Assembly: GCA_964640545.1 (NCBI GenBank)
Contig: CAZXHL010000061.1
Span: forward strand, 1-15,027
From: JBGSZX01 sp964640545
GTDB taxonomy: Bacteria; Bdellovibrionota; UBA2428
Direction: 5' to 3'
Length of the DNA: 15,027 bases
Notes under the pieces: model-generated
The model's input: the letters and a program-made list of their open reading frames with translations, nothing else
The model's database searches: none
What the model was told of the DNA's origin: nothing
Position numbers and translations under genes: made by a program
In this document: positions 7,456-14,970 of the stretch, piece by piece
Numbering within the stretch: the stretch's first letter is position 1
How the letters are laid out: each line of letters begins with the position of its first letter

Positions 7456-8208
7456 TTAGGGAGTTTGCGTCGAATTTCGATCTTGAATGGCTCGATCATG
7501 GTGCTGGATAGAACGATCGATAGAGGCCCCAGCAAAGAAAAGCAGAAGAGCAATCCACTGCGAGGTGGATAACTCGCCAAAAATTCCTCGAATGGGATCG
7601 TCCCTTAGGAATTCCATGGAAAAACGCACTCCGGCATAAGACCAGAGATAGCGGGCGAAGGCTTGCCCGGGGTGTAGTCTGAGCTTCCAGAAATAGCCGG
7701 ATAATAACGCAAGAGCTAATGCTTCATAGATTTGAACGGGATGCCTGGGCGTGGGAATGTGGTGGGTCCAATGAGTGATGGCCCAGGGCAGATCACAGAC
7801 TTCCCCATAGCAGCATCCTCTAACAAAGCATCCGACTCTTCCGATCGCGTGAGCGACTAGGATGGGGATGACGAGGGCATCAAGTAGGAGCTTCGTTCGA
7901 AGTTTTAAAATAGCGGCCGTGGCAAACGTCAGTAGAAGTATCCCCAGGAAACCACCGTAAAACACAATGCCGTTCTGCCGGTCACGACTAAAAAAAATAT
8001 CAATATCGCCGGAGAAGTATTGAACAACATCGTTCAGATAACGGGCTCCACCATAGGCAGCGAACAAGGCGCCAAAACAAAAGGCAACAATGGTCCATGT
8101 CTTCGGGAAGATTGGAGGGCGGGTGTCTTGCTGGCATCGTGCGTAGAATAGACCAATGGCGGTAGAAAGTCCTATGGCTAGATAAAACTCGTAGGTGATT
8201 AGAAGCAT
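7456..8208 (-). CDS. lgt: Prolipoprotein diacylglyceryl transferase (Lgt), compact form
   Basis: Lgt is the inner-membrane enzyme that adds diacylglycerol from phosphatidylglycerol to the lipobox Cys of prolipoproteins, the first step of lipoprotein maturation. At 250 residues it is shorter than E. coli Lgt (291) and starts directly in the first membrane helix (about 8-23). Family signs are FYGGFLG at 83-89 (Tyr in place of the E. coli His103), GRVGCF at 123-128 with the essential Arg, HPVQIYE at 156-162, and Y191-x-x-x-R195-x-x-x-E199-x-x-R202, matching the E. coli Y235/R239/E243 group. Several hydrophobic segments fit a polytopic protein. The motif after GRVGCF is Cys-rich (VRGCCYGEVC), as in compact Lgt forms. 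Its ATG shares one base with the lspA stop (TAATG), so the two are translationally coupled. Confidence 0.93.
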   Translation of the reverse strand: MLLITYEFYLAIGLSTAIGLFYARCQQDTRPPIFPKTWTIVAFCFGALFAAYGGARYLNDVVQYFSGDIDIFFSRDRQNGIVFYGGFLGILLLTFATAAILKLRTKLLLDALVIPILVAHAIGRVGCFVRGCCYGEVCDLPWAITHWTHHIPTPRHPVQIYEALALALLSGYFWKLRLHPGQAFARYLWSYAGVRFSMEFLRDDPIRGIFGELSTSQWIALLLFFAGASIDRSIQHHDRAIQDRNSTQTP

Positions 8209-8759
8209 TAGTTCTTTTGGGGTGCAGGTTCCGGCGAGCCATTTTTGAAGGAATCAATGATTAATAGGACGACTGCGATGTTGATGGCGATGTCTGCGAC
8301 ATTGAAGACCGGCCAGTGGCACCCACTTCCTCCTATGCGGTAGAAAAGTGGAATGCAGCTGTCACCGCTAGAGGGATAGAACCAATCGACAAAATCAATG
8401 ACGTATCCGAAACGAATGCGATCTATAAGGTTTCCAAGGGCGCCGCCTAGAACGAGGCCCATAGCTACGGGGGTGATTTTTTGGATGGGCTTGATGTGGC
8501 GAACGATGGTAAACCAAAGAATGGTAAGAACTGCTAGCGGCATCACAATGAAGAAAGTCACTCTCACGCTGTCGGGTAGGTTACGTAGCATGCCGAATGC
8601 TGCCCCATGATTGTGCACGAGAGTCCAATTAAACCAGCTTAGGAAGGGTATGGAAGTCCCTTCTGTTTTTAGAGTCTCTATGGCGAGATTCTTCGTCCAT
8701 TGGTCTAACGAAATAACTAGAGACCCTAAGCATAAAATGATGGCATAAATGCGCGACAT
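8208..8759 (-). CDS. lspA: Lipoprotein signal peptidase (signal peptidase II)
   Basis: LspA is the membrane aspartyl protease that cuts the signal peptide from diacylglyceryl-modified prolipoproteins, directly after Lgt. Numbering from the ATG at 8759 (183 residues): DQWTK near residue 19, N-H-G-A-A-F-G near 50-56, G-N-L-I-D-R near 109-114, first catalytic Asp at 122 (VIDFVDWFY) and second at 156 (FNVADIA). Four hydrophobic helices fit. The two aspartates are 34 residues apart instead of about 18-19 in common forms; the insert holds two Cys (135 and 147) that could form a disulfide. An alternative GTG start at 8777 adds six residues. Neither start has a strong ribosome binding site; I prefer ATG because the helix follows it at normal distance. 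It is the first gene of the minus block. Confidence 0.93.
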   Translation of the reverse strand: MSRIYAIILCLGSLVISLDQWTKNLAIETLKTEGTSIPFLSWFNWTLVHNHGAAFGMLRNLPDSVRVTFFIVMPLAVLTILWFTIVRHIKPIQKITPVAMGLVLGGALGNLIDRIRFGYVIDFVDWFYPSSGDSCIPLFYRIGGSGCHWPVFNVADIAINIAVVLLIIDSFKNGSPEPAPQKN

Positions 8760-8780
8760 GGATTTAAAACTTATCACAAG

Positions 8781-9839
8781 ATGAAAGATCTAGCTGCACA
8801 AGACCCGCGCTTTTGGGAAAGATTAGAACGATTGAGGGGCACTTTTTTGTCACGCGAAAAGGAAGCCTCCTCTGGCGGCTTAGCAGCTTATTGGCAAAGT
8901 CTCGAAGACTTGAAAGCTTACGATGTTAGCTTTGCGAGGCGAATCGCCCAGAAATGGAGCTTTGCGTTGGCTCAAATTACTGAACTGCCCAAGCTAACGT
9001 GGGTGGATTGGGGCTGCGGGACAGGTGTGGCAAGTGAGCAGCTTCTAAAGCATTTTTCCGGCAGTGTTGAGTCTGTAGAACTCTTCGACCATTCTCCACT
9101 TTCCAAAAAGTTCGCCCATGAAAAGCTTGCGAACATGAGTGAAAGGTTTCAATTCAATGCCGAGAAAATTGCTGAAGTAGAAAGTCCGAATTTCGACGGC
9201 AAGGGCGTGTTGATGAGTCACGTCCTCAATGAGATCTCCTCTTCGCAGATGACCGTATTGCATGGGGAGTTGAAAAAAGCCGAAGCTTTGATTTGGGTGG
9301 AGTCGGGATCAAAACCCACAAGCCGTAAACTGTCAGAAGTTCGCGATCAGATGATTAAAATTGCAAAACGCGAAAATAATCCGTGGGAGGTCTTGTTCCC
9401 GTGCCCCGCATGTGAAAAGTGCGGAATGCTCAAGGACGAAAACAGCTCTCATTGGTGCCACTTCTTTGCGGCGAGTGATCCGGCGTGGCATCAAGATGCT
9501 GGATGGGCAGAGTTTGCGACGAAACTGAAGGTCGACCTTAGGACGGTTCCGTTAAGTGCCCTTGTTATGGTGCGGGAAAAAGTGGCTGACTCTGTTTCGC
9601 TATCTGGGTTGGGGGATGATGCCCGTATCATCGGCAAGCCGCGTGCCTATAAAGGTTACGTGAAAGTTTTGAGCTGCAGTGAAAGGCTTGGCGTCGCCGA
9701 TGTTCAGCTCGACAAAAAAACAGATAAGGCTTTATTTAAGACGCTGAGCAAATTTTCTCCAAAAGATGAATCTCTGACGCGATTGCAGTGGCAATTGAAC
9801 GCCGATGGGACGAAGATAGAAAAAGCAAAGATTGTCTAG
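8781..9839 (+). CDS. Rsm22-like ribosome-associated SAM methyltransferase homologue
   Basis: The 352-residue protein has a Rossmann SAM-binding motif I (VDWGCGTG, 75-82), the HVLNE motif at 147-151 found in the Rsm22 family, and a four-cysteine set C208, C211, C214 (CPACEKC) and C226 (HWCHFF). In Rsm22/METTL17-type proteins a comparable CP...C...WCHF set binds a [4Fe-4S] cluster, and these proteins act on or assemble the small ribosomal subunit. A C-terminal part follows (RIIGKPRAYKGY, 282-293) that resembles the family beta-rich end. Function in bacteria is not well established, so I give no gene symbol. The ATG at 8781 lies just 3 to 21 bases from the divergent lspA start and has no clear Shine-Dalgarno site. 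ileS follows by 38 bases, so both probably form a translation-related pair. Confidence 0.8.
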   Translation: MKDLAAQDPRFWERLERLRGTFLSREKEASSGGLAAYWQSLEDLKAYDVSFARRIAQKWSFALAQITELPKLTWVDWGCGTGVASEQLLKHFSGSVESVELFDHSPLSKKFAHEKLANMSERFQFNAEKIAEVESPNFDGKGVLMSHVLNEISSSQMTVLHGELKKAEALIWVESGSKPTSRKLSEVRDQMIKIAKRENNPWEVLFPCPACEKCGMLKDENSSHWCHFFAASDPAWHQDAGWAEFATKLKVDLRTVPLSALVMVREKVADSVSLSGLGDDARIIGKPRAYKGYVKVLSCSERLGVADVQLDKKTDKALFKTLSKFSPKDESLTRLQWQLNADGTKIEKAKIV

Positions 9840-9877
9840 AAATTTGCTGAAATGATAACTTAAGAAAGTGTTTTGAA

Positions 9878-12800
9878 ATGACAAAGTTTTTTCCAGAGTA
9901 TGGCAGTGATTATTCCTTTCCCGCATTCGAGCAAAAAGTGCTTAAGTATTGGGACGGTGCCGGTATTTTTAAGAAGACTCTTAGAGAAAATGATGCTTCA
10001 CGCGAAGAATTTTATTTCTATGACGGGCCTCCATTTGCAACGGGGCTTCCGCATTACGGACATCTCGTTGGCGGGATGATGAAGGACATCGTTCCACGCT
10101 ATTGGACGATGCGCGGTTACAAGGTTCAGAGAAAATTTGGTTGGGATACCCACGGGTTACCTGTTGAATTTGAAATGGAGAAGACTCTTAATCTTAAAGG
10201 CTCATTGGATATTCAAGAATATGGAATTGCAAAATTCAATGAAGCTTGTCGCGGAGTTGTGCTTCGCTACGCGGAAGAATGGCGCAAGGTTGTTGAGCGC
10301 ATGGGCCGCTGGGTCGACATGGATGATGATTACAAAACAATGGATCCAGAGTTTATGGAATCTGTTTGGTGGATTTTTAAATCTCTATGGGACCAAGGGC
10401 TTATCTATCGGGGTAGTAAGGTGGCGCCCTACTCTTGGCGTCTGACCTCTGCGCTTTCAAATTTTGAGGCATCACTCAGCTATCAAGACGTGCAAGATCC
10501 AGCCATCACAGTTTTGTTCCCTCTAAAAAGCGCTGAGTTTAAAGACACGGCTCTCGCTGTCTGGACCACGACTCCTTGGACGCTTCCCTCCAACTTAGCA
10601 ACGGCAGTTGGCGATATTGAATATGGCATTTACGCATTGGTGGATCCTGTCGGCGATATTTCGCAGGTGGTCTTTGCGAAGAACTTAGCTCAATCCTATT
10701 CAAGTCTTTTGGTTGTGGATGATGACGGACCGATGTGTGTGAAGACTCTGTCGAAGGCTGACCTTCTGGGTCAAGAGTATGAGCCTCTCTTTGATTGTTT
10801 TAAAGGTCACAAGAACGCTTTCAAGGTCCTTGATGGGGCAAGCTTTGTAACGGATACCGATGGAACGGGCGTGGTGCATATGGCCCCCGCCTTCGGTGAA
10901 GATGATTACTTTCTTTGTAAGGCCAATGATATTGAGCTTGTCGATCCCACAAATGTGGAGTGCAAATTCACGGATGCTGTCGCAAAAGACCCGAGCCTAA
11001 AGGGTGTCGTCGGAAAATTTGTAAAAGATGCCGACAAAGAAATTTCTCAAATCTTAAAAAAAGAAAAGCAGAAACTTTTAAAGCAAGACGTTCTCCAGCA
11101 CGCCTACCCTTATTGCTACCGTTCAAACGAGCCTTTGATCTACAAAGCCATTCCGGCTTGGTATATGAAGATCGACCCCATCAAAGAGCAAATGCTCAAG
11201 AACAACCAAGAGATTCATTGGGTGCCAGATCACATTCGCGATGGGCGCTTCGGTAAATGGCTGGAAAATGCTCGTGATTGGTGCATCTCTCGAAATAGAT
11301 TTTGGGGCAATCCTTTACCTGTCTGGGTCAATGAAAAAGACGAAGACGATTGTCTCGTTATTGGTTCTCGCGAAGAGCTGGAGAAGTTGACCGGGAAGAG
11401 TGTGCCCGATATCCACAAACATTTCGTTGATGAATTAGTCATCGAAAAAGATGGAAAGCGCTACGTGCGCACGTCGGAAGTTTTGGATTGCTGGTTCGAG
11501 TCGGGCTCCATGCCCTACGCTCAAATGCACTATCCCTTCGAGAACAAAGAACGCCTAGAAGCGACTTTCCCCGCGGACTTCATTGCCGAAGGACTCGACC
11601 AAACACGTGGTTGGTTTTACACTCTAACTGTAATCGGCACGGCGCTTAGCATGTCGGAGGCGAACGGGCTCAAGAGTGGTCCCGCCTTTAAGAACTGTAT
11701 CGTTAACGGAATGGTGCTCGCGGAAGACGGCAAGAAGATGAGCAAATCACTTCGAAACTATCCCGACCCTAATTTGATTTTCGACAAATACGGTGCGGAC
11801 GCTTTGCGACTTTACCTCATGCAATCGCCTGCGATGTACGCTGAAGAATTACGCTTTAGTGAAAAGGGACTTGTGGAACTCATGCGTGCTGTGATGCTTC
11901 CGCTTTGGAATTCGTATTCCTTCTTCTCTTCCTACGCGAACATCGATGAGTGGACGCCTCAAAAGCTGAAGGATGCTCCGGCCGTTGAGAAAAGACCGCG
12001 TCTCGACAGGTGGATTCTCTCAAGAGTGAAACAGGCCGAAAAAGAAATCCATGAACGTATGGAGGCTTATCGCTTAAGTGATGTTGCTCCGATTCAAGTG
12101 GCTTTGATCGACGACCTTACGAATTGGTATATCCGTTTGAATCGAGATAGGTTCTGGGGTGAGGCGAATGCGGAGTCTGCTAGCGATAAAAATGCGGCAT
12201 ACGCTACGCTTTGGACTGTGCTTGATAAATTGAGCACGCTCCTCGCACCAGGTCTTCCGTTCATTTCCGAGACATTAACTGCTGCACTACGAGGTATGAG
12301 CCTCGATACGCTAGAAAAATCTGCGAGTCATATCAGTGTGCATGAAGGCGAATATAGGCCTAGCGAGCTCCAACTTTCTCCTTCGGAAAGTGATGAACTT
12401 CAAGAAACGGAACTTGCCAAGAAGATCATTCTTCTGGGGAGAAGTTTACGTGGAGATGTGAAAATTGGCCTCAGACAGCCTCTTCAAAAAATGCGTGTTG
12501 CGGGACTTAGTGAGTTCGAGCAAAAGCATTTGGGCCATGTGGAAGATCTCATTTTAGGTGAGCTGAATTTGAAATCTATTGAACTCGTGAACAAAGCCTC
12601 GGACCTTGTTGAAGAAAGTGTGAAGCCAAACTTCAGAGTGCTCGGCAAAAAGGCTGGCAAACAAATCAAAGAAATCCAGGCAGAGCTTGCGAAGTGGGAT
12701 GCGGCGAAGATCGCTGAGTTTGAAAAATCAGGCAAAGCCTTGGTGTGTGGTGTTGAGTGCGAGGGTGAGGACATCCAAATCGTTCGCCAAGCCAAAGAAG

Positions 12801-13132
12801 GCATGACGGCGTTGGCTGGTTTCGGACTGGTAGCCGAGCTTGATACGGCGATCACCGACGAACTTAGATTTGAAGGTCTGCAGCGAGAAGTTGTGAACCG
12901 CATTCAACAACGCCGCAAGGAAATGCAACTGCATCTAGCGGATCGCATTCAGGTGAAGTGGAAAGTGGTTGAGGGCGATATGCTACGAGATGTTCTCTCT
13001 GCGGAGACGAAGAGTGCAAGTTTTGTGAGTGCTGAAACTCTTTGCAACGCTTTCGTGGAGGCGAGCGGCATCACCGCAGATCCTACGGAGCTGGGTGATG
13101 CGAAGTTTCAGTTTGAAATTGTGAAGAGCTAG
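9878..13132 (+). CDS. ileS: Isoleucyl-tRNA synthetase, type 2 (eukaryote-like)
   Basis: Charges tRNA-Ile with isoleucine in the cytosol. The 1084-residue class Ia synthetase has the HIGH motif as HYGH at 59-62 in the context PPFATGLPHYGH, which is the type 2 IleRS form, and KMSKS at 620-624. The CP1 editing domain is present: WTTTPWTLPSNLA at about 229-241 and GTGVVHMAPAFGEDD at 329-343 with editing Asp342. The anticodon-binding domain contains WYIRLNRDRFW at about 750-760. The protein is longer than type 1 bacterial IleRS (about 940) and lacks an obvious C-terminal zinc ribbon, as expected for type 2, a class associated with natural mupirocin tolerance. The ATG at 9878 has a modest purine stretch (AAGAAAG) upstream. 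The stop at 13130-13132 is only four bases from the end of the convergent small gene. Confidence 0.97.
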   Translation: MTKFFPEYGSDYSFPAFEQKVLKYWDGAGIFKKTLRENDASREEFYFYDGPPFATGLPHYGHLVGGMMKDIVPRYWTMRGYKVQRKFGWDTHGLPVEFEMEKTLNLKGSLDIQEYGIAKFNEACRGVVLRYAEEWRKVVERMGRWVDMDDDYKTMDPEFMESVWWIFKSLWDQGLIYRGSKVAPYSWRLTSALSNFEASLSYQDVQDPAITVLFPLKSAEFKDTALAVWTTTPWTLPSNLATAVGDIEYGIYALVDPVGDISQVVFAKNLAQSYSSLLVVDDDGPMCVKTLSKADLLGQEYEPLFDCFKGHKNAFKVLDGASFVTDTDGTGVVHMAPAFGEDDYFLCKANDIELVDPTNVECKFTDAVAKDPSLKGVVGKFVKDADKEISQILKKEKQKLLKQDVLQHAYPYCYRSNEPLIYKAIPAWYMKIDPIKEQMLKNNQEIHWVPDHIRDGRFGKWLENARDWCISRNRFWGNPLPVWVNEKDEDDCLVIGSREELEKLTGKSVPDIHKHFVDELVIEKDGKRYVRTSEVLDCWFESGSMPYAQMHYPFENKERLEATFPADFIAEGLDQTRGWFYTLTVIGTALSMSEANGLKSGPAFKNCIVNGMVLAEDGKKMSKSLRNYPDPNLIFDKYGADALRLYLMQSPAMYAEELRFSEKGLVELMRAVMLPLWNSYSFFSSYANIDEWTPQKLKDAPAVEKRPRLDRWILSRVKQAEKEIHERMEAYRLSDVAPIQVALIDDLTNWYIRLNRDRFWGEANAESASDKNAAYATLWTVLDKLSTLLAPGLPFISETLTAALRGMSLDTLEKSASHISVHEGEYRPSELQLSPSESDELQETELAKKIILLGRSLRGDVKIGLRQPLQKMRVAGLSEFEQKHLGHVEDLILGELNLKSIELVNKASDLVEESVKPNFRVLGKKAGKQIKEIQAELAKWDAAKIAEFEKSGKALVCGVECEGEDIQIVRQAKEGMTALAGFGLVAELDTAITDELRFEGLQREVVNRIQQRRKEMQLHLADRIQVKWKVVEGDMLRDVLSAETKSASFVSAETLCNAFVEASGITADPTELGDAKFQFEIVKS

Positions 13133-13136
13133 TGGC

Positions 13137-13535
13137 TCAACCGTCATTGCCTTCCGCTTCTACGGCCTTGAGTCCTTGTCTTAAAAACTCAGGTTGTGAA
13201 GTTTTGCCAATTAGCTTTAAAATTCGTTCAGCGCCGAACTTATTGATGAGCATATAAGCTGTTTGAGCACTTTCATTGCCGGGGTCATAAATCGCTGCTG
13301 CGCTGAGAGCTTCAAGTATTGGAAGAATGGCATTATCTGGCGCTTTAGGTCCTAGTTTCTCGATCTGATCGGCCGCTTTGTTTACAATTTCTTGTCTGCT
13401 GTTGTCGACGGCATCTAAGGTTTTGATGTGCGTTTTCGACATGGCGCTAAGATTCGAAGATTTGCTAGAGGAAGCTGATGCTGCTGGAAGCCCAAGGACC
13501 AAAACTGCGATTAATAGTGTAATTTTTTTCAACAT
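13137..13535 (-). CDS. Small exported helical protein of unknown function
   Basis: I do not recognise the family. From the chosen ATG at 13535 the product is 132 residues with a clear Sec signal peptide (MLKK, a hydrophobic core of about 14 residues, then AASA before Ser-rich sequence; cleavage near residue 18). The mature part is about 110 residues, predicted mostly helical with paired amphipathic segments (DNAILPILEALSAAA and ERILKLIGK regions) that loosely recall HEAT-type helical repeats. It contains no cysteine. Two upstream ATG codons at 13550 and 13547 are possible; the one at 13550 overlaps the stop of the gene before it as ATGA. I prefer 13535 because GGGA stands six bases upstream. 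It is translated right after a putative cell-wall hydrolase and is probably co-exported with it to the periplasm. Confidence 0.8.
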   Translation of the reverse strand: MLKKITLLIAVLVLGLPAASASSSKSSNLSAMSKTHIKTLDAVDNSRQEIVNKAADQIEKLGPKAPDNAILPILEALSAAAIYDPGNESAQTAYMLINKFGAERILKLIGKTSQPEFLRQGLKAVEAEGNDG

Positions 13536-13546
13536 AAGATTTCCCA

Positions 13547-14839
13547 TCATTGCCTGCAGTATACTCCAATTAATTTGTAGTATCGATTAGAAGAAATGGT
13601 CGCGATGCCTTCTGACTTTCCTTCGAGGCCGGTTTTTCTCTGCGTGAAGTCGCTGATCGCGCCACTTTTGGTTTTCACCTCAACGTGTCCATAGTAGGGA
13701 AGCCAGCTCTCATATTTTTTGGGTTTAGCAAAACCCGGAATTGTGTTTCCTCGGGACGTTGGTCGATTTTTATAGGTCCCGGGTCTGGCGTAGGAATCAT
13801 AGACGTTGACGCAACCCGATGGCGTTTTATTGGGGTCGGTGATGCCTTCAATTTTTACAAACCCGTGCTTTTCAAGAAAGGCTGGCATTTGATAGGCATC
13901 GACCCCACTTGGGTTCGGGATGCCCAAAGCGCATGAAAGAGTCACTTGAACGCCTTCCGCACAGAGACCACGGCTGTTCATTTTGCCTGGAGTGTCTTCC
14001 GCGCAATCTAGAATTTTTAGCTGGTCACCCTTGGGAGTGGCAAAGATATCTGCCGTGTTTCTTGGTTTGAATTCTTCGAAGGATTTCGGGAGTTCATGGC
14101 TGTAAGCGCTGTGCGATAAGTTTCCAAGTTGGCTAGAAGGAATGGCATAAGTTTTTGGGAATGCGGGTGATTCCTCGACATGTCCATTAGCTAAACGGCG
14201 GTGTAGCGTTCCAATCGAGTAGCCAGGAGTCTTTTGGGAGGCTGAATTGGCGGGTTTAAAGAGTAGGTTGTCAGTGCCTGTCGCTACGCCGTCGTTGCTA
14301 TAAACAGTCCATCCTTTGTCTTTGAGCGGAATTGCGCCGGCGAGGAAGGCTTTCGCATCAATTCCCGGTGTTAGTGCCTCAACTTCTTCGTCTGAGAGTT
14401 GTCGAGTTGGAATCTGTTGCGTCCAACCTTGTTCGGTTCGAATATCCTTAAATTCTTCTAGACTGATCATGTAGTTTTTGTCGTTAAGCGGCCGACTACC
14501 GTCAAATAGTTTGCCTACTACGAAGACTCTTCCATTAACGGTTACGGTTCCTGGCGATTCAATAAATAGGTTCTCAAAGTTTTTCCCTGATCCCAAGCTT
14601 CCATCCGGCTCAATTCTATGAAGGTCGTCGAAAAATTTCAGAGGAAACTTTGTGGGGTTGGCATCTCTATCAACGGTTTGTTCTTGGGGGCTTTTGGAGT
14701 CATGAGCCCCTGATCCTTGCGGATGGATCTTGGGCTTCACAAGCACTGGCGAGGAGGGATTGGCCCAGGAAACCGGGGAAATCAACATGATGGCCAAGAC
14801 AAAAGCTTTGGCGAATAATGAATGTAGGTTGTTCTTCAT
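13547..14839 (-). CDS. Exported protein with probable CHAP or NlpC/P60-like peptidase domain
   Basis: The 430-residue protein starts with a good Sec signal peptide, cleavage predicted after SWA at 26. Residues 27-60 are Pro/Ser-rich and probably a flexible linker; 60-270 contain no motif I recognise. The last 160 residues look like a papain-like cell-wall amidase/peptidase: R-G-L-C293-A-x-x-V-x-x-x-L, then A-L-G-I-P-N, D-A-Y-x-x-x-x-F-L-E-K-H-G-F, G-C-V-N-V-Y-D at 342-348, Y-G-H385-V-E-V and I-S-D397-F. In CHAP and NlpC/P60 domains the Cys begins a helix, the His follows a Gly in GHV/I-x-V, and an acidic or polar residue completes the site. I infer C293/H385/D397, not proven. Its substrate would be peptidoglycan. 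The ATG at 14839 has no Shine-Dalgarno site. The stop overlaps the possible start of the downstream small gene. Confidence 0.75.
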   Translation of the reverse strand: MKNNLHSLFAKAFVLAIMLISPVSWANPSSPVLVKPKIHPQGSGAHDSKSPQEQTVDRDANPTKFPLKFFDDLHRIEPDGSLGSGKNFENLFIESPGTVTVNGRVFVVGKLFDGSRPLNDKNYMISLEEFKDIRTEQGWTQQIPTRQLSDEEVEALTPGIDAKAFLAGAIPLKDKGWTVYSNDGVATGTDNLLFKPANSASQKTPGYSIGTLHRRLANGHVEESPAFPKTYAIPSSQLGNLSHSAYSHELPKSFEEFKPRNTADIFATPKGDQLKILDCAEDTPGKMNSRGLCAEGVQVTLSCALGIPNPSGVDAYQMPAFLEKHGFVKIEGITDPNKTPSGCVNVYDSYARPGTYKNRPTSRGNTIPGFAKPKKYESWLPYYGHVEVKTKSGAISDFTQRKTGLEGKSEGIATISSNRYYKLIGVYCRQ

Positions 14840-14848
14840 CGTGTATTT

Positions 14849-14877
14849 ATTATCGGTAAAGAGTGCGTGATGAACAA
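14849..14877 (-). promoter_or_regulatory. Candidate sigma70 promoter for the exported pair, nearly leaderless
   Basis: On the minus strand TTGTTC (14877-14872) and GATAAT (14854-14849) are 17 bases apart, optimal spacing for a sigma70-type promoter; the -10 matches consensus at five of six positions and the -35 at three. The expected start of transcription, about 14842, is only two or three bases before the ATG at 14839. With no ribosome binding site visible, the message may be leaderless. Confidence 0.45.
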
Positions 14878-14939
14878 GTTAAGTTATTGTTAATATTTGA
14901 CACTTAGTCCTTTGTTTTCAGGAGTTTAGCGTGATTCTA

Positions 14940-14970
14940 CTTAATTGTTTGTCTGCAAAATGCAATTAAG
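14940..14970. repeat. Inverted repeat upstream of the exported pair
   Basis: CTTAATTG (14940-14947) and CAATTAAG (14963-14970) are exact reverse complements with a 15-base spacer. A second small dyad, TTAAG-A-CTTAA, overlaps at 14966-14976. Both lie about 65 to 100 bases upstream of the candidate promoter, in a place suited to an operator, or they belong to a gene beyond the right edge. The whole 14840-15027 stretch shows no coding sequence. Confidence 0.6.

Noticed and set aside
9840..9877. T-box or leader regulation of ileS
   Set aside because: The gap is only 38 bases and shows no structured leader.
12484..12903. 139-residue minus-strand ORF inside ileS
   Set aside because: Ser/Pro-rich shadow of the IleRS C-terminal coding region with no independent support.
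14897..14902. Perfect TTGACA -35 on the plus strand
   Set aside because: The bases 16 to 18 positions downstream (AGGAGT region) do not resemble a -10 element.
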